Below, piece after piece: positions 6,827 through 7,425 of a stretch of DNA of 7,425 nucleotides. The stretch is from Actinomycetes bacterium (GTDB lineage Bacteria; Actinomycetota; Acidimicrobiia; Spongiisociales; UBA5794). Location of the stretch: the NCBI GenBank assembly GCA_023336875.1, contig JAMBLH010000047.1, forward strand, positions 1 to 7,425, written 5' to 3'. The notes under the pieces are model-generated. The model had not been told where the DNA came from. It ran no database searches and saw only the letters and a list, made by a program, of their open reading frames with translations. Both the position numbers and the translations under genes were made by a program. How positions within the stretch are numbered: position 1 is the stretch's first letter; each line of letters starts with the position of its first letter.

Positions 6827-6863
6827 GGGCGAGTCGCCCATTCTTAACAGGGGCACATAGCCC
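6827..6863 (+). terminator. Two small GC-rich hairpins downstream of rpsA
   Basis: Six bases after the rpsA stop, GGGCG (6827-6831) pairs with CGCCC (6835-6839) across an AGT loop and is followed by ATTCTT. A second hairpin pairs GGGC (6851-6854) with GCCC (6860-6863) across ACATA and is followed by GCTTTC. Both T-tracts are poor, so termination would be weak at best. The location between a ribosomal protein gene and an unrelated pilus gene makes a transcription boundary plausible. Confidence 0.35.
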
Positions 6864-6912
6864 GCTTTCAATACTTGACCTTGTATGGGGTCGTGTGCCA
6901 AGCTTGCACGGC

Positions 6913-6944
6913 GATGCACAAGCCACAACCGGTGGCAATGCATC
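6913..6944 (+). promoter_or_regulatory. Interrupted hairpin in the leader of the CpaB-like gene
   Basis: GATGCA (6913-6918) pairs with TGCATC (6939-6944). Inside it, after a CAA/AA internal loop, GCCAC (6922-6926) pairs with GTGGC (6932-6936) across a 5-base loop: 11 pairs with no mismatches. Just upstream, GTGC (6895-6898) can pair with GCAC (6906-6909). The structure ends 18 bases before the ribosome binding site of the CpaB-like gene, so it would lie in its 5' leader if transcription starts upstream. Function is unknown; it could be a regulatory RNA structure or an operator. Confidence 0.4.
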
Positions 6945-6979
6945 CACGTTCTGTTTCGCATCGGGGAGGACTGACTGAC

Positions 6980-7425
6980 ATGGGCCGGCGAACACTTGTT
7001 CTCGTAATAGCGGTTGCACTTGCCGCGATATCTGGATATGCCGTTTGGCAATATCTGTCATCGGTAGGAGATGACGCTGCTGCCGAATTCTCGGAGGTAG
7101 AGGTGTATCGCGCCTCAGAGGAGATAGTCGCGGGTACGCCAGGGGAGGACGCGATGGCGTTCATCGAGACGTCGAACGCGCTTCGCAACCAGGTAGTATT
7201 TGACGGGTCGACGATCCTTTGCACCGGTGCGGTGGGTGCGAATGCCGATGCTGACCCCAACGTCTATGGGTGTACCTCGAATCCAAGCGATCTCAACGTC
7301 GTGCTTGACGGGAAACTGGCAGCAGGACCCATTGCAGCAGGACAGCTGATAACAGCAGGATCATTCCGCCTGGGCAGCGAACTCCAACAGGCATTGTCCG
7401 ACTCGATCGCGCCTGGCAAGGTGGC
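6980..7425 (+). CDS. cpaB: CpaB/RcpC-like Flp pilus assembly protein, N-terminal part (3' end outside window)
   Basis: ATG 6980 follows a GGGGAGG ribosome binding site (6963-6969) and opens a frame that stays open to the window edge: 148 complete codons. It begins MGRRTLVLVIAVALAAISGYAVWQ, with one membrane helix at about residues 5-26. This is followed by EVEVYRASEEIVAGTPGED, which resembles the start of the SAF domain of CpaB proteins. Later come the SAF-like segment LAAGPIAAGQLITAGSF and then SDSIAPGKVA, recalling the point in CpaB where the pGkvAv-type strand begins. Residues C81 and C98 flank an insert and could form a disulfide outside the membrane. In Tad/Flp systems CpaB/RcpC is an extracytoplasmic assembly or pilin-modification factor, and its gene commonly precedes the ATPase and platform genes. 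The rest of the Tad operon therefore probably continues downstream. The remote position from tadE/tadG, with polA-rpsA between, is notable. Confidence 0.8.
   Translation, partial: MGRRTLVLVIAVALAAISGYAVWQYLSSVGDDAAAEFSEVEVYRASEEIVAGTPGEDAMAFIETSNALRNQVVFDGSTILCTGAVGANADADPNVYGCTSNPSDLNVVLDGKLAAGPIAAGQLITAGSFRLGSELQQALSDSIAPGKV

Noticed and set aside
6875..6880. TTGACC as -35 element of a CpaB promoter
   Set aside because: No acceptable -10 hexamer lies 15-19 bases downstream.
6257..7051. Open frame of 264 codons on the minus strand
   Set aside because: It lies antisense to the conserved S1 domains 3 and 4 and to the start of the CpaB-like gene. It shows no recognisable domain.

Overview
All recognisable genes lie on the + strand. 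The window looks like a chromosomal segment of an actinomycete-type bacterium, perhaps a deep-branching lineage such as Acidimicrobiia. The lineage is an inference from four things: moderately high GC by eye, a ribosomal protein S1 with four S1 domains, a DNA polymerase I whose proofreading residues are lost, and polA lying directly upstream of rpsA, an order familiar from Actinomycetota.

Layout. Bases 1-48 are the last codons of a TadG-like gene that starts outside the window. A TadE-like pseudopilin gene (160-789) follows, then a second TadG-like gene (792-2303) whose C-terminal tail closely matches the first. Next come polA (2365-4986), a 212-base gap holding an unusual inverted and direct repeat (4992-5090), and rpsA (5199-6821). 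A second gap has small hairpins and a folded-looking leader. It is followed by the 5' part of a CpaB/RcpC-like pilus assembly gene (6980 to the window edge).

How the genes fit together. The two TadG-like genes, the TadE-like gene and the CpaB-like gene belong to the Tad/Flp pilus (type IVc) secretion and assembly system. TadE and TadG proteins are membrane-anchored pseudopilins or surface proteins, and CpaB is an extracytoplasmic SAF-domain assembly factor. The housekeeping pair polA-rpsA, for DNA replication/repair and translation, sits between these two pilus blocks. The first block is tightly packed: tadE and the second tadG-like gene are 2 bases apart. polA and rpsA each have plausible promoter elements of their own.

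The most notable points are: the 109-residue N-terminal stretch of the S1 protein with 36 acidic and no basic residues; a strong ribosome binding site inside rpsA in front of a GTG exactly where ordinary actinobacterial S1 proteins begin; the 21-base-period repeat between polA and rpsA that can form two mutually exclusive hairpins; the tandem TadG-like paralogues; and a candidate leaderless promoter for polA. I see no CRISPR array, tRNA, rRNA, insertion sequence or defence system, and nothing that clearly amounts to a wholly new system.
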